Shown here: piece by piece, positions 37,958 to 38,033 of the stretch | Numbering within the stretch: position 1 is the first letter of the stretch | Layout of the letters: each line of letters starts with the position of its first letter | Source of the DNA: a virus | Direction: 5' to 3' (one strand) | DNA: 38,033 nucleotides | Virus record (IMG/VR): IMGVR_UViG_3300009159_000008 | Span: 1 to 38,033 of that record | The notes under the pieces: model-generated | Seen by the model: the letters and a program-made list of their open reading frames with translations, nothing else | The model's database searches: none | What the model was told of the DNA's origin: nothing | Translations under genes and position numbers: made by a program

Positions 37958-38033
37958 TGAGAATCGTTGACAACTACAATTATTTACCAGGATGCTGCTG
38001 GATCTGTCGAGGGGTCGCTAAACCGATCATTGA
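37911..38033. repeat. Right copy of exact terminal redundancy
   Basis: Exact duplicate of positions 1-123. It contains the 3' part of the 43-residue gene at 37826-37957 and, from 37957, a second partial copy of the first 25 codons of the Cys-pair protein whose full copy is at 47-544. Annotate each gene once after circularising. Confidence 0.95.
37957..38033 (+). CDS. Duplicate 5' fragment of the gene at 47-544
   Basis: First 25 codons of the Cys-pair protein, present again in the terminal redundancy and cut by the window end. Not a separate gene. Confidence 0.9.
   Translation, partial: MRIVDNYNYLPGCCWICRGVAKPII

Noticed and set aside
1-38033. 123-bp terminal repeat as a true phage direct terminal repeat
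   Set aside because: Exact identity, a length typical of assembly overlap and uninterrupted genes across the join favour circular closure. Read-depth analysis would settle it.

Overview
This window is almost certainly one complete, circularly closed phage genome. Its first 123 bases (1-123) recur exactly as its last 123 (37911-38033), so about 37.9 kb is unique, and one small gene (37826-37957) runs across the join. The head-neck-tail set is of the P22/short-tailed (podovirus) kind: a large portal, a scaffold-like protein, a capsid protein, a neck adaptor, a beta-rich nozzle-like protein and a run of long low-complexity or helical internal proteins. There is no tape-measure or tail-tube gene. 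A WhiB-family regulator points to an actinobacterial host. A Thr-tract secreted lipoprotein is mildly suggestive of Acidimicrobiia, which is inference only. I see no DNA polymerase, helicase or primase, so replication probably relies on the host.

Layout. (1) 34683-37957, continuing over the join into 47-3418: packaging and head genes, namely a putative small terminase, a Gp88-like Cys-cluster protein, the large terminase, micro-genes, portal and scaffold. (2) 3590-9526: major capsid protein, a decoration-like protein, a terminator, a tail-fibre plus chaperone-like cassette, neck adaptor, nozzle and a fibre-like protein. (3) 9615-13198: HTH protein, metallophosphoesterase and a lysis block (lipoprotein-like protein, holin-like protein, M15-type endolysin with a peptidoglycan-binding domain, single-TM protein), including three micro-genes. 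(4) 13224-23699: three internal-virion-type proteins, a 1912-residue giant, a RusA-like resolvase and five small basic or Gly-rich proteins. (5) 23828-29518: a lysozyme-like lipoprotein, then a promoter-led early operon with a RecT-like annealase, WhiB-like protein, several Cys-pair micro-proteins, a winged-helix-like protein and a C5 cytosine methyltransferase. (6) Minus strand 29425-33696: a degenerate tyrosine recombinase and a compact GC-rich operon of mostly unknown genes, with its own promoter near 33770 and a bidirectional terminator near 30605. (7) 33697-34682: about 1 kb without a convincing gene, holding repeated AAGGTC/GACCTT motifs and many small hairpins, a candidate control, origin or pac region.

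Genes within blocks are tightly coupled by ATGA, GTGA, TAATG or TGATG overlaps, which I used to choose starts. The strongest unusual signals are two divergent Gp88-like CxnCxxCYA-type proteins in one genome, a recombinase lacking most canonical catalytic residues, a WhiB-like protein with an expanded Cys2-Cys3 loop plus two HGT-type Zn repeats, a methyltransferase whose variable region carries a second recognisable motif in another frame, and a tRNA-3'-end-like fragment that could be an attP core.
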